Assembly (NCBI GenBank): GCA_007693855.1
Contig: RECU01000054.1
Location: forward strand, 1 to 59,686
Origin: Gammaproteobacteria bacterium
GTDB lineage: Bacteria > Pseudomonadota > Gammaproteobacteria > Steroidobacterales > PWYM01
DNA length: 59,686 bases
Reading direction: 5' to 3'
The notes under the pieces were generated by a model. The model did no database searches. It saw nothing but the letters and a program-made list of their open reading frames with translations, and had not been told where the DNA came from. This document shows positions 34,484-45,968 of this stretch, piece by piece (within the stretch, counting starts at the first letter, position 1; each line of letters opens with the position of its first letter). The position numbers were made by a program, and so were the translations under genes.

Positions 34484-35779
34484 GTGAAAGTACTGATCAT
34501 TGGCGGCGGTGGACGTGAACATGCGCTCGCCTGGAAAACCGCCCAGTCGGCCCGCGTCAGTGAGGTGCTGGTAGCCCCCGGGAATGCGGGGACGGCGCTG
34601 GAGCCTCGGGTCCGCAACGTCGAGGTTGCGGCGGACGACATCGACGGCCTCCTGAGGCTGGCGCGCGAGGAACAGGTCGGGCTGACGATTGTTGGCCCCG
34701 AACAACCTCTCGTCGGTGGGCTGGTCGACGCCTTCGAGACCGCCGGACTGGCCTGTTTCGGACCACGACGGGAGGCCGCGCAACTGGAGGGCTCGAAAGC
34801 GTTCACCAAAGCCTTTCTCGCCCGTCATGACATCCCCACCGCCACCTACCGGGATTTCACCGAGATCGAGCCCGCACTCGAGTACCTGCGCGCCTGCGGT
34901 GCGCCCATCGTGGTGAAGGCCGACGGTCTGGCGGCCGGCAAGGGGGTCATCGTGGCGCAGACGCTCGCCGAGGCCGAAAGCGCGGTGCGCGACATGCTGG
35001 CCGGTAACGCGTTCGGCCAGGCCGGCCACCGGGTGGTCATCGAGGAGTGTCTGCACGGGGAGGAAGCAAGCTTCATCGCCATTGTGGGCCATGGGGAGGT
35101 TCTGCCGCTGGCCAGCTCGCAGGACCACAAGGCCCGCGATGACGGTGACCGTGGACCGAATACCGGCGGCATGGGCGCCTATTCACCAGCACCGGTGGTC
35201 ACAGCCCAACTGCACGAGCGCATCATGCGCGAGGTGATGAGACCCACGGTTGCCGGTCTCGCCGCCGAGGGCATCGACTACACGGGCTTTCTGTATGCCG
35301 GGGTGATGATCGGCGCAGACGGCGTGCCCAAGGTGCTGGAGTTCAACTGCCGCTTCGGCGATCCAGAGACTCAACCGATCATGATGCGGCTGCAGTCGGA
35401 CCTGGTGACGCTCTGCGAGGCAGCCCTCGAAGGACGCCTGGCCGAGTGCCGCGTCGACTGGGATTCCCGTGCCGCCGTCGGGGTGGTGCTTGCCGCCGGC
35501 GGCTACCCCGGCGCCTACGCCACAGGACGGCCGATCAGCGGACTCGACGCCGCCGCCCGGCTGTCCGACAGCAAGGTCTTCCACGCAGGCACGCAACTGC
35601 GGGGCGATGAGGTCGTCACCGCCGGCGGTCGCGTGCTGTGCGCAACGGCGCTGGGGGCAACCGTCACCGCGGCGCAGCAGCAGGCCTATCGACTGGTCGA
35701 TGCGATCGACTGGCAAGACATGGTCTGCCGCCGCGATATCGGCCATCGCGCCGTGGCCCGCGAACGCGGGCAGGGCTGA
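34484..35779 (+). CDS. purD: Phosphoribosylamine--glycine ligase PurD
   Basis: The GTG at 34484 follows GGAG and gives 431 residues, the normal length. The protein starts KVLIIGGGGREHALAWK and shows the ATP-grasp pieces VKADGLAAGKGV, DHKARDDGDRGPNTGGMGAYSP and EFNCRFGDPETQ. It makes glycinamide ribonucleotide in purine synthesis. It is co-directional with purH. It ends one base from the converging rho stop, with no terminator visible between. Confidence 0.98.
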   Translation: MKVLIIGGGGREHALAWKTAQSARVSEVLVAPGNAGTALEPRVRNVEVAADDIDGLLRLAREEQVGLTIVGPEQPLVGGLVDAFETAGLACFGPRREAAQLEGSKAFTKAFLARHDIPTATYRDFTEIEPALEYLRACGAPIVVKADGLAAGKGVIVAQTLAEAESAVRDMLAGNAFGQAGHRVVIEECLHGEEASFIAIVGHGEVLPLASSQDHKARDDGDRGPNTGGMGAYSPAPVVTAQLHERIMREVMRPTVAGLAAEGIDYTGFLYAGVMIGADGVPKVLEFNCRFGDPETQPIMMRLQSDLVTLCEAALEGRLAECRVDWDSRAAVGVVLAAGGYPGAYATGRPISGLDAAARLSDSKVFHAGTQLRGDEVVTAGGRVLCATALGATVTAAQQQAYRLVDAIDWQDMVCRRDIGHRAVARERGQG

Positions 35780-35780
35780 T

Positions 35781-37255
<1,475 letters not shown>

Positions 37256-37259
<4 letters not shown>

Positions 37260-37582
37260 AGGTGCGATTCCAGAAAATCTTTGAGCTGGGCTTTGGACAG
37301 GGCACCCACCTTCTGCGCTTCGACCGTGCCGTCCTTGAACAGGATCAGCGTCGGGATGCCGCGAATACCATAGCGCGGCGGCGTCTGCGGGTTCTCGTCG
37401 ATGTTGAGCTTGGCCACCGTCAGACGGTCTGCGAACTCGTTCGCAACCTCGTCGAGCATCGGTGCGATCATCTTGCAGGGACCGCACCATTCGGCCCAGA
37501 AATCCAGCAGCACGGGGCGATCCGCCTTGAGCACATCCTGCTCGAAAGACGCATCACTGGTATGCACAATGCGATCACTCAC
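37256..37582 (-). CDS. trxA: Thioredoxin 1
   Basis: The 108-residue protein is a normal thioredoxin with [15 protein letters not shown], cis-Pro in RGIPTLILF and the usual length. It starts with GTG preceded by AAGGAG. It reduces cytoplasmic disulfides and feeds DsbD and other partners. trxA-rho on one strand and rhlB divergent is the E. coli arrangement. Confidence 0.98.
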
Positions 37583-37890
37583 TCGTAGGCTCCTTGCGAT
37601 GTCAGCTGGCGTGTTGTCGTGTTCATTTTTCGGGATGGGGGGTTCCAGTTGCCGAGTGGCAACCTGGTCTGGCCGGTTTCCGGCTTTGCAGCGGGAGGTG
37701 TGACGCGGCCCGGTTAATCAGGCACAATATTCGAGCTTTATCAAGCGCGTTCCGTCTATCGCCGTCGGCGTGCTCGGGATTGTCTGCTTTCGGAGGGCGG
37801 CGACGGGCGTCACCGTAGTTGCCTTTATTTTGACCCCGCCACAGGCCAATTTGCAAGCGTCTGCCGCGGACTTGTGAAATCTGGAGTTCC
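37583..37890. other. Divergent intergenic region trxA-rho / rhlB
   Basis: This 308-base gap is the only one over 300 bases without a gene. It has a more AT-rich patch at 37710-37750 (around CACAATATTCGAGCTTTATCAAG), where a minus-strand TTGATA could be a -35 for trxA-rho and AT-rich hexamers could serve either direction. AAGGAG for trxA and GGAG for rhlB are clear. No promoter can be fixed with confidence, and no terminator, repeat or RNA gene was seen. Confidence 0.7.
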
Positions 37891-39339
37891 ATGTCCGATC
37901 ATCATCTCAGCGAACTGGCCTACAGCGAGCTGCCCCTGCACGAGTCGGTCGCCGCGGGCATCCGCGATGCCGGGTTCACCCATTGCACCCCGATCCAGGC
38001 CCGCACCCTGCCCATCGCGCTGGCCGGCAAGGATGTTGCCGGCCAGGCCCAGACCGGCACCGGCAAGACCGCGGCGTTCCTGGTCGCCGCCTTCAACCGG
38101 CTGATGCAGCGTCCGCCCCCGGAGAACCAGCGCGGCCCCCGGGTACTGGTCCTGGCGCCGACCCGGGAACTGGCGGTGCAGATCCACGCCGATGCCACCA
38201 CGCTTGCGCGCCACACGGGATTGCACGTCTGCATTGCCCATGGCGGCACGGACTACGACAAGCAACGCGATGCCATCACGGCCGGTGTAGACGTGCTGAT
38301 CGGCACGCCGGGCCGGGTCATCGATTATTTCAAGCAGGGGGTGTTCGATCTGCGCAGCGCCGAGGTCATGGTGCTGGATGAGGCCGATCGGATGTTCGAC
38401 CTCGGGTTCATCAAGGATATCCGCTATGTGATGCGCCGTCTGCCGCCGGTCGAGCAGCGCCTGTCCATGCTGTTCTCGGCGACGCTCTCGCATCGTGTGC
38501 TCGAACTGGCCTACGAGCACATGAACGATCCCGAACTGATACGCATCGAACCGGAAAAAGTCACGGCCGACCGGGTCCGACAGGTCATCTACTACCCGTC
38601 CAACGAGGAGAAGCTGCCGCTGCTGGTCGGCCTGCTCCGCAAGCTCGACACCCCGCGGTCGATGGTGTTCGTCAACACCCGCCGGGAGGCCGAGTTCCTG
38701 CGCGATCAGCTGGTGGCCAATGGCATCGAGGCCGAGGCGCTTTCCGGCGATGTACCGCAGAACAAGCGACTGCGCATGCTGCGCGACTTCCAGGCCGGCA
38801 AGGTGCCGGTACTGATCGGCACCGACGTGGCCTCGCGCGGACTCCACGTCCCCGAAGTCAGCCATGTCTTCAACTATGACCTTCCGCAGGACGCCGAAGA
38901 TTACGTGCACCGCATCGGCCGCACGGCACGCGCGGGCGCCGCGGGCGATGCCATCAGCTTCGGTTGCGAGCGCTATGTGATGTCGCTGCCGGAAATCGAA
39001 GCGTATATCGGCAACCGAATCCCGGTAGGCACCGTCGAGCCTGACGTGCTCGCGGAGGTACGCCGTACGCCCCGACCGCGGCGACGCAACACCAGCGAAA
39101 GCGGCCCGGGCGGACGCTCGGGCGGCCGGGACCGGGAACGCTCCCGCCCGCCGGCAAGACGCAGCGCGGGGGATGCAGGTAAACCGGCAGGGCGGGTCGC
39201 CGATGCGCCGAAACCCCCTGCCAGTGAGCCGGCAGCCGCCGCTGAAGAGGCCGCGGGCAGCGAGGCGGACGGGCAGAGCGCACCCGCCAAGAAACGCCGC
39301 CGGAGACGTCGACGCCCGCCCGCTGACCCACAGGGGTAG
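37891..39339 (+). CDS. rhlB: ATP-dependent RNA helicase RhlB
   Basis: The 482-residue protein has the DEAD-box helicase motifs: CTPIQ (Q motif), AQTGTGKT (motif I), APTRELAVQ (Ia), TPGR, DEAD, FSATL (III) and [11 protein letters not shown] (VI). Similarity to E. coli RhlB is close in [19 protein letters not shown] and YPSNEEKLP. RhlB unwinds RNA for the degradosome. It is longer than E. coli (421) by a basic, disordered C-terminal tail rich in Arg and Ala, which could contact RNA or RNase E. Divergence from trxA-rho supports the name. Confidence 0.95.
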   Translation: MSDHHLSELAYSELPLHESVAAGIRDAGFTHCTPIQARTLPIALAGKDVAGQAQTGTGKTAAFLVAAFNRLMQRPPPENQRGPRVLVLAPTRELAVQIHADATTLARHTGLHVCIAHGGTDYDKQRDAITAGVDVLIGTPGRVIDYFKQGVFDLRSAEVMVLDEADRMFDLGFIKDIRYVMRRLPPVEQRLSMLFSATLSHRVLELAYEHMNDPELIRIEPEKVTADRVRQVIYYPSNEEKLPLLVGLLRKLDTPRSMVFVNTRREAEFLRDQLVANGIEAEALSGDVPQNKRLRMLRDFQAGKVPVLIGTDVASRGLHVPEVSHVFNYDLPQDAEDYVHRIGRTARAGAAGDAISFGCERYVMSLPEIEAYIGNRIPVGTVEPDVLAEVRRTPRPRRRNTSESGPGGRSGGRDRERSRPPARRSAGDAGKPAGRVADAPKPPASEPAAAAEEAAGSEADGQSAPAKKRRRRRRRPPADPQG

Positions 39340-39426
39340 ACGACCATCGCCGCGCAGCCGCCGGCCGCAGGCCTGGCCCCGCTGGATGACGTCGTCGCGC
39401 TGTGCCGGAAGGCCGGCGACGCGATC

Positions 39427-40191
39427 ATGGCGGTGTACCGTGCCGGCTTCTCGGTCGAGACCAAGCACGATGACAGCCCGGTCACGGAAGCCGATCTCCG
39501 CGCCCACCACGTGCTGCTCGAGGGCCTTGCGGCGCTCGGCGACCTGCCGATCCTCTCAGAGGAAGGCGTCGAGGCCATCACCCCGGAAGAGCGGCTCTCC
39601 TGGCGGCGCTACTGGCTGGTCGATCCCCTCGACGGCACCCGTGAATTCGTCAACCGGCGTGACGAGTTCACGGTGAACGTGGCGCTGATCGAAGATCACA
39701 GGCCCCGCCTGGGGGTGGTTCATCTCCCGGTGACCGGCGAGAGCTGGTGGGGCATCCCCGGCCACGGGGCAGGCCGCCTCACGGCCTCCGGTCAGCACAC
39801 GTCGATCCAAGCCGCCGGGCGCGCGGCCTCGCCCGTGCGGGTGCTTGGCAGCCATAGCCATCGCGACCGCTTCCTGGGTGATTACCTCGAGGCTCTCGGC
39901 CCTCACACCCTGCACACCGCCGGCAGCTCACTGAAATTCTGCCGCATCGCCGAGGGCGTCGCCGACCTCTATCCTCGCTTCGGCCCCACCGCGGAGTGGG
40001 ACACGGGCGCCGGCCAGGCCGTCGCCGAGGCAGCCGGGGCGCACGTCATCGATCTCGACGGCCAGCCGCTGCGCTACAACACCGCGCCGGGCCTGCGGAA
40101 CGGGTTTTTCCTGGTCTACGCCGATTCGCGGCGCGACTGGTTGGCACAAGTGCCCCAACACGCCCGGGACGCAGGTCGGCGTGGACCATGA
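39427..40191 (+). CDS. cysQ: 3'(2'),5'-bisphosphate nucleotidase CysQ
   Basis: The ATG at 39427 gives 254 residues. The protein has the inositol-phosphatase motifs SEEG (motif 1), DPLDGTREFVN (motif 2) and WDTGAGQAV (motif 3), and removes the 3' phosphate of PAP. The frame is open and family-like upstream to 39346 (LDDVVALCRKAGDAIM is the expected first helix), but there is no ATG, GTG or TTG there. The stop of rhlB at 39337 bounds it. A start on ATC at 39346 after AGGGG, or CTG, is likely. The stop overlaps the next gene as ATGA. Confidence 0.93.
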   Translation: MAVYRAGFSVETKHDDSPVTEADLRAHHVLLEGLAALGDLPILSEEGVEAITPEERLSWRRYWLVDPLDGTREFVNRRDEFTVNVALIEDHRPRLGVVHLPVTGESWWGIPGHGAGRLTASGQHTSIQAAGRAASPVRVLGSHSHRDRFLGDYLEALGPHTLHTAGSSLKFCRIAEGVADLYPRFGPTAEWDTGAGQAVAEAAGAHVIDLDGQPLRYNTAPGLRNGFFLVYADSRRDWLAQVPQHARDAGRRGP

Positions 40192-40499
40192 CATTGAGCC
40201 TGTCCACGCTGCTGCTCATGCTCGGCGTGCTTGCTGCCGCCGCGTTCTGGTATGACACCATGCGGGTGCGCGAGGCGGCCAACCGGGTCGCGGCCAGCAC
40301 CTGCCAGCGCCAGGGTCTCCAGCTGCTCGATGGGACGGTGTCCCTGGCGTCGCTGCGCCCGCGTCTGGCTGCGGGCGGGCTGCGTATCGAGCGCACCTAT
40401 GTTTTCGACTACACCGTCGATGGAGTGCTGCGCGCCAGCGGGTTTATCATCATGCTCGGACGACGGCTGCAGCATGTGGGCATGACGCGGCGCAACTGA
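40188..40499 (+). CDS. DUF3301 domain protein
   Basis: The ATG overlaps the cysQ stop (ATGA), giving 103 residues: one N-terminal membrane helix (TLLLMLGVLAAAAFWYDT) and a small soluble domain with RVAASTCQRQGLQLLDGTVSL and VFDYTVDGVLRASGFIIML. This fits the DUF3301 family, which has no known function. It is probably translated together with cysQ. Confidence 0.85.
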   Translation: MTLSLSTLLLMLGVLAAAAFWYDTMRVREAANRVAASTCQRQGLQLLDGTVSLASLRPRLAAGGLRIERTYVFDYTVDGVLRASGFIIMLGRRLQHVGMTRRN

Positions 40500-40540
40500 G
40501 CCGCAGCGGCCCGCCGGGCTGCACCAGAACGGGAGTCGAC

Positions 40541-40756
40541 ATGGGCGGCAACATCGATACCGAGCATTTCAAGCGCCTTGAGCGCTTGCGCGAGCTCAGG
40601 ATTGCCCATGGCGACCTCGACCAGGTCATCGACCACCTGTCGCATGACCCACAGGTTGATCAGCTCATGCTGCGGCGACTGAAGAAGCGCAAGCTCCAGC
40701 TCAAGGATGCGATCACCCGTCTCGAGAGCGGCCTCATTCCCGACCTCAACGCCTGA
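40541..40756 (+). CDS. DUF465 (YdcH-like) small protein
   Basis: The 71-residue protein is mostly one or two helices, with HFKRLERLRELRIAHGDLD and MLRRLKKRKLQLKDAITRLE. This is the YdcH/DUF465 pattern of a helical hairpin with basic LKKRKLQLKD. Function is unknown. A GGGAG ribosome site precedes the ATG. It ends 23 bases from the converging plsB stop. Confidence 0.9.
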   Translation: MGGNIDTEHFKRLERLRELRIAHGDLDQVIDHLSHDPQVDQLMLRRLKKRKLQLKDAITRLESGLIPDLNA

Positions 40757-40779
40757 ACCGGCCCCACAGCCGCACGTGT

Positions 40780-43281
40780 TCAGGCTGCCGCGTCGTGCTC
40801 GTCATCCGGCTCCACCGTAGCCTGCGGAGTCTCCAGCGAGATCACCTGCTGCAATGACTGGCGAATCTGCGCACCGAGGATCTGCCGTGCGTCCTCATCG
40901 ACCGCCCGCAGGGCCTCGTCAAAATGCAGGCGATTGTCCGCATCGACCCTGATCACCCCCTGTGCTCTCAGCCCGTCGACAAACTGCGACAGCACCGCGC
41001 GATCGAAGAAGTCCGGGGAGTGCAGTTCGAACACCAGCGACAGCCGCTCGGCCACCTGCTGGGCAAGATCCAGCAGTTCACTGCGCCGCAGACGCCCCGG
41101 GCCGGCCTGCAGCAGCAGGGCAATCACCAGGTAGTAGCGCTGCAGTGTCGGCATCATCGACTGCCCGAGCACCAGCAGCTGGGCCGTCGACGCGGAACCC
41201 GCGCGGGCCCGGCTCCAGATCCGTCCGTTGCGCCCGGCGCGCAGCAGCCCGGCGTCGGCCATCGCCGCCAGCGTCTCGTTCAGCGCGCGGCGCAGCCCCC
41301 GCCGGTCCCAGGGCAGCCGCAGTTCACCGGCGACGTAGGGATAGACCAGGCGGATGAGCCGTCGGATGCGGCGCAGGCCGAGACTGCGATGATTCATGTA
41401 GCAACAGGCCACCAGACCGTGCAGCGCGAGCAGGTGCTGCACATTGTTGCGGAAGTAGGTCGCCAGCACCGCACGGCGCTCATCCATGTGAATCACATCG
41501 CCAAGCGGATGCGCATGTCTGAGCACGAGACCGAGGTGCTCCGCACGTTCGATCATCGCCGGCGCATCGAGCGAGCGCAGGCGAGCAGCCATCGACCAGG
41601 GCGCGCGGCCGAGCAGCTGCCGGCAGAGCTCGAGCTGGACCGCGAGCTCGCGCTCCACCATCGACTGCTTGGGCATGGCGAGCAGCACCAGGGCGACGAG
41701 GTTGACCGGGTTGGGCACCGCCGCGGCATTGATCCGCACCAGAATGTCCCGTCCCAGCTCGTCGACCAGCGCGCTCAGCCAGGCGGGCCGGCTGTCCAGG
41801 GAGAACTCGAGGCTTCGCCAGTCCGGCCGATGACGGTTCAGCAGGGCGGTCAGCTTGATCGGTTCACCGACCGACACCTGCACCCTGCCAAACTGTTCAC
41901 GCAGGGTGCGCAGCGAACGGATGAGACCGAGCACCGATTCTTTCTTCTTGCCCTGGCCTGAGAGTTCGGTGAGATAACTCTGGCCTTCGACCAGCTTTTC
42001 ATAGCCGAAGTACACCGGCACGAAGGCAATCGGGCGTACCGGCTGACAGAGATAACTGTGCACGGTCATCGAGAGCATGCCGGCACGATGCGGCAGCGGC
42101 CGTCCCGTGCGGCTGCGCGTACCCTCGATGAAATACTCGATCGGGTGCCCCCGGCTGAGCATCGCGGAGAGATAGCCGCGGAACATCGCGGTGTAAAGCG
42201 CGTTGCCGGCAAAACTCCGGCGGATGAAGAAGGCCCCGGCCCGGCGGAGCATCGGTCCGATCATGGGCAGGTTGAGATTGATGCCTGCAGCGATGAACGG
42301 AATGGCCAGGCCCTGCTTGTACACCACATACGACAGGATCATGTAGTCCATGTGGCTGCGATGACAGGGCACGTAGACCAGCGTATGGTCCCGCGCGGCG
42401 TCGCCGAGACGTTCGACCTGGTGGAGCTCGATGCCGTCGTAGAGGCGGGTCCAGAGCCAGGTCAGCAACTTTTCGAACAGCAGGATTGCAGGGTAGGAGT
42501 AGTCCGCGGCGATTTCCAGACCATAGCGGCGCGCCCGTTCGCGCACGCGCCCATGGCGCTGCCCGGTCGCAGCCACCTCGTCATCGATGGCCTGACGGAC
42601 GGGGCCCGTGGTCAGCAACTGGGCCACCAGGCTGCGACGGTGCGAGAGATCCGGACCAATGACCGCCGCGCGGACATTGCGGAAATGGGTCCGCAGCAGT
42701 CGCGACGCACGACGGACCGCGAGCTCCTCACGCACCTGACCGGCCATGAGGTCGCGCAGCGACATCGGCTGGCCGAACTGCACCAGCACATTGCGCCCGT
42801 GCAGCAGAAACACCAGCATCCGGCGCAGCCGCCCGGCCAGGCCCCACTGCTCCGCGAACAGCAGCTTGAGCCAGGAGTCCTCACGCGCCGGCGCACGGCC
42901 CCAGAAGACCGCCACCGGCACCAGCATCACCTCCGCGCCCGGGTCGGCCAGCAGGCCAGCCACCAGCCGCCTCAGTCGCGGCGAGGCCTCGGGCAGGGGG
43001 CGGCGCACGAGACGGTCACGGTAGCGCCGCACCCCGAAAACATTCCATGAGGTCCCGAGCAGCAGCTCGGTGCCGGGGCGGAGCAGCGCATGCCGCTGAC
43101 AGGCCGCATCGAGCAGAGCCTCGTCGAGCAGGAGCTCATTCTCCAGCACGTAGCAGATTCCCGTCGACGGGATACCCAGCCGCTCGGGCTCCGGTGGTGC
43201 CACGCTGAAGCGCACCCAGAGTTTGGCCAGTCCACGCAACAGGCCGCGCCAAGGCGCGGCGATCGTCTCCAGCCAGCGCAA
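40780..43281 (-). CDS. plsB: Glycerol-3-phosphate 1-O-acyltransferase PlsB
   Basis: The 833-residue protein is full length (E. coli 807). The acyltransferase block has the catalytic CHRSHMDYMI (HxxxxD), GAFFIRRSFAG, FIEGTRSRTGR and PIAFVPVYFGYEKL motifs in order. PlsB transfers an acyl chain to position 1 of glycerol 3-phosphate at the inner membrane, the first step of phospholipid synthesis. It is divergent from the otsB cluster, with 111 bases between starts, and has a long helical C-terminal region. Confidence 0.96.
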   Translation of the reverse strand: MRWLETIAAPWRGLLRGLAKLWVRFSVAPPEPERLGIPSTGICYVLENELLLDEALLDAACQRHALLRPGTELLLGTSWNVFGVRRYRDRLVRRPLPEASPRLRRLVAGLLADPGAEVMLVPVAVFWGRAPAREDSWLKLLFAEQWGLAGRLRRMLVFLLHGRNVLVQFGQPMSLRDLMAGQVREELAVRRASRLLRTHFRNVRAAVIGPDLSHRRSLVAQLLTTGPVRQAIDDEVAATGQRHGRVRERARRYGLEIAADYSYPAILLFEKLLTWLWTRLYDGIELHQVERLGDAARDHTLVYVPCHRSHMDYMILSYVVYKQGLAIPFIAAGINLNLPMIGPMLRRAGAFFIRRSFAGNALYTAMFRGYLSAMLSRGHPIEYFIEGTRSRTGRPLPHRAGMLSMTVHSYLCQPVRPIAFVPVYFGYEKLVEGQSYLTELSGQGKKKESVLGLIRSLRTLREQFGRVQVSVGEPIKLTALLNRHRPDWRSLEFSLDSRPAWLSALVDELGRDILVRINAAAVPNPVNLVALVLLAMPKQSMVERELAVQLELCRQLLGRAPWSMAARLRSLDAPAMIERAEHLGLVLRHAHPLGDVIHMDERRAVLATYFRNNVQHLLALHGLVACCYMNHRSLGLRRIRRLIRLVYPYVAGELRLPWDRRGLRRALNETLAAMADAGLLRAGRNGRIWSRARAGSASTAQLLVLGQSMMPTLQRYYLVIALLLQAGPGRLRRSELLDLAQQVAERLSLVFELHSPDFFDRAVLSQFVDGLRAQGVIRVDADNRLHFDEALRAVDEDARQILGAQIRQSLQQVISLETPQATVEPDDEHDAAA

Positions 43282-43392
43282 GCTTCGGCCCCTCCTCTCC
43301 CGCAGTAATGGCAGTCCCGATCGGCAATGGTATCAATACCGGAAGCCCGACCGTGGCTTTCCGGCACCCCCGGCAACAGGTATCGTGGCCGG

Positions 43393-44127
43393 ATGGTTGT
43401 GACACGATTGCCGCCCCCCGCGCAGGCGGCGCTGTTCCTGGACGTCGACGGTACCCTGCTGGAGCTTGCCCCCCGGCCGGATGAGGTGGTCGTCACTGCC
43501 GCGACGAAAGCGCTGCTCGAGCAGTGCAGTCGGCGGCTGGCTGGTGCCCTGGCGCTGATCAGCGGTCGACCACTTGCGGATCTCGATCAACTGTTCCGTC
43601 CATTACGCCTGCCCGCGGCCGGCGTACATGGCCTGCAACGGCGCGATGCGCGTGACCAGGCACACCACACCCCCCCGCCGCCGGGCTGGCATGACCGCCT
43701 GGCGCCCCGACTCCAGGCGTTCGCGCGGGAGCACGCAGGCATCGTTGTCGAAGACAAGGGACATGCCATCGCCCTCCACTATCGCCGCGCGCCCGCAGCG
43801 GCCGAAGCCGCGCTTGCCCTGGCCGAGGGGGTCGCGGCTGAACTCGGACCGGAGACGCGTCTGCTCCGTGGCAAAATGGTGCTGGAGTTCATGCCTGCCG
43901 GCAGCGACAAGGGACGCGCCATCGAGGCGTTCATGGGCGAGTCACCCTTTCGCGCGCGCGTCCCGGTGTTCATCGGTGACGACGTGACTGACGAGGCTGG
44001 TTTCAACGTGGTCAACGCCATGGGTGGCCTGACCGTCAGGGTGGGCGCGATCGAACACAGCCAGGCGCGTTACGCGTTGCCTGATGTAGCAGGGGTGCAT
44101 GCATGCCTGCGACAGTGGCTGAGCTGA
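43393..44127 (+). CDS. otsB: Trehalose-6-phosphate phosphatase OtsB
   Basis: The ATG at 43393 gives 244 residues; an upstream ATG at 43327 is unlikely because it is in the divergent promoter region. HAD motifs are LFLDVDGTLLEL (I), LISGRPLADL (II), Lys in RGKMVLEF and FIGDDVTDEAGF (IV). It converts trehalose 6-phosphate to trehalose. It is the first gene of a four-gene cluster with the GH15 hydrolase, otsA and glk, spaced by 28 bases or less or overlapping. Confidence 0.95.
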   Translation: MVVTRLPPPAQAALFLDVDGTLLELAPRPDEVVVTAATKALLEQCSRRLAGALALISGRPLADLDQLFRPLRLPAAGVHGLQRRDARDQAHHTPPPPGWHDRLAPRLQAFAREHAGIVVEDKGHAIALHYRRAPAAAEAALALAEGVAAELGPETRLLRGKMVLEFMPAGSDKGRAIEAFMGESPFRARVPVFIGDDVTDEAGFNVVNAMGGLTVRVGAIEHSQARYALPDVAGVHACLRQWLS

Positions 44128-44155
44128 CCATTATTTCCCGGCACGGAGGCCATCA

Positions 44156-45943
44156 ATGCCCGACCTGAACCTTGCAGTCATCGGCAACTGCCAGATCGCC
44201 GCCCTGCTGGACAGCCAGGCCCGGATCACCTGGTGCTGCCTGCCGCGGATGGACAGCGACCCGGCGTTCTGCTCGCTGCTGAACGACCAGCCAGCCCCGG
44301 AGTTCGGCAGCTATGAGGTCCACCTGCATGACATGGTGGCAAGCGAGCAGCACTACGAAACCAACACCGCAGTGCTGGTCACCACCCTGCGTGACAGCCA
44401 TGGCGGGGCGATCCGCATCCGCGATTTCGCGCCGCGCTATCAGCAGTTTGGCCGTCATTTCCGACCGGTGATGCTGGTGCGCATGATCGAGCCACTGTCG
44501 GGCACGCCGAGAATCCGCGTGCGCCTGCGCCCCGCGCAGGACTGGGGTGCGACGCGTCCGGCCACCACCTTCGGCAGCAATCACATCCGCTTCGTCTCCC
44601 CTGGCTTCACGCTGCGCCTGACCACCGACGGTCCGATCAGCGCCATTCTCGAGGAATACGAGTTCGTCCCTGAAGGGCCACTGCATCTGCTGCTCGGGCC
44701 GGATGAGACCCTGACCGACAACCCCGGACAAAGCGCCTGGCACATGCTGCGCGAGACCCGCAGCTACTGGCAGAACTGGGTGCGCTCGCTGGCGATCCCC
44801 TTCGAATGGCAGGACGCGGTCATCCGCGCGGCCATCACCCTGAAGCTCTGCGCGTACGAAGACACCGGCGCCGTGCTGGCAGCCCTGACCACCTCGATTC
44901 CCGAGGCCGCCCACAGCGGGCGCAACTGGGACTACCGCTACTGCTGGCTGCGTGACAGCTACTTCGTGGTCCACGCGCTGAACCGGCTGGGCGCCACCAA
45001 GACCATGGAGGCCTATCTCCGCTACATCATCAACGTCGCCTCCGGCATGGACGAAGACCAGGGCCTGCAGCCACTGTACGGCATCAGCGGCCAGTCGCGG
45101 CTGCTCGAGCGGCAGGTCACGAGCCTGCCCGGCTATCGGGGCATGGGGCCGGTGCGGGTCGGCAACCAGGCCTGGGAGCAGGTCCAGAACGATGTCTACG
45201 GCGCCGTGGTGCTTTCCTCGGCGCAGGTGTTCTTCGATCGCCGCCTGCCCGCCAACAGCAAGCAGGCGACCTTCGAGATGCTGCAGCGGCTGGGCGAGCA
45301 GGCCGCTCGGCGCTTCGACCAGCCCGACGCCGGCCTGTGGGAATACCGCGGCCGGCAACGGGTCCACACCTTCTCGGCAGTCATGTGCTGGGCGGCCTGC
45401 GATCGCCTCGCGCGGATCGCCGCCGTACTCGATCAGCCCGAACTGGCGAGACACTGGCAGACCCGCGCATCCAGGATCCATACCGAGATCTGCGCCCGGG
45501 CCTGGGACGAACGCCAGCAGAGTTTCACCGAGAGTTTCGGCCGTCCGGAAATGGACGCAAGCCTGCTGACGCTCCATGAGCTCGGCTTTCTGCGGGCCGA
45601 CGACCCCAGGTTCAGAGGTACGCTGCGCGCCATCGAGAGCCAGCTGCGGCGCGGCAAGTTCCTGTTCCGCTACGGCGCCGCCGACGATTTCGGCATGCCC
45701 GAGAACGCCTTCAACATCTGTACGTTCTGGTACATCAACGCGCTGGCCGCGACCGGCCGCCGCGAGGAGGCGCGCGAACTGTTCGAAAACATGCTCGCCC
45801 ACCGCAACCCGCTCGGGCTGCTGTCGGAGGATATCGATCCGGCAACCGGCGAGCTGTGGGGCAATTTCCCGCAGACCTACAGCATGGTCGGTATCATCAA
45901 CGCGGCAATGCGTCTCAGCCGGCCGTGGGAAGAGGCGTTCTGA
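44156..45943 (+). CDS. Glycoside hydrolase family 15 protein (glucoamylase/trehalase-like)
   Basis: The 595-residue protein has the GH15 layout: an N-terminal beta-sandwich starting LAVIGNCQIAALLDSQARIT, then an (alpha/alpha)6 barrel with NWDYRYCWLRD (about 257-267), and the C-terminal block SEDIDPATGELWGNFPQTYS (about 563-582). Catalytic glutamates are expected in the barrel but were not individually placed. There is no signal peptide, so it acts in the cytoplasm. GH15 includes glucoamylases and trehalases; lying between otsB and otsA favours trehalase activity. GGAGG precedes the ATG. Confidence 0.9.
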   Translation: MPDLNLAVIGNCQIAALLDSQARITWCCLPRMDSDPAFCSLLNDQPAPEFGSYEVHLHDMVASEQHYETNTAVLVTTLRDSHGGAIRIRDFAPRYQQFGRHFRPVMLVRMIEPLSGTPRIRVRLRPAQDWGATRPATTFGSNHIRFVSPGFTLRLTTDGPISAILEEYEFVPEGPLHLLLGPDETLTDNPGQSAWHMLRETRSYWQNWVRSLAIPFEWQDAVIRAAITLKLCAYEDTGAVLAALTTSIPEAAHSGRNWDYRYCWLRDSYFVVHALNRLGATKTMEAYLRYIINVASGMDEDQGLQPLYGISGQSRLLERQVTSLPGYRGMGPVRVGNQAWEQVQNDVYGAVVLSSAQVFFDRRLPANSKQATFEMLQRLGEQAARRFDQPDAGLWEYRGRQRVHTFSAVMCWAACDRLARIAAVLDQPELARHWQTRASRIHTEICARAWDERQQSFTESFGRPEMDASLLTLHELGFLRADDPRFRGTLRAIESQLRRGKFLFRYGAADDFGMPENAFNICTFWYINALAATGRREEARELFENMLAHRNPLGLLSEDIDPATGELWGNFPQTYSMVGIINAAMRLSRPWEEAF

Positions 45944-45968
45944 GGCAGCCGCGGTAACGGGAGCACGG

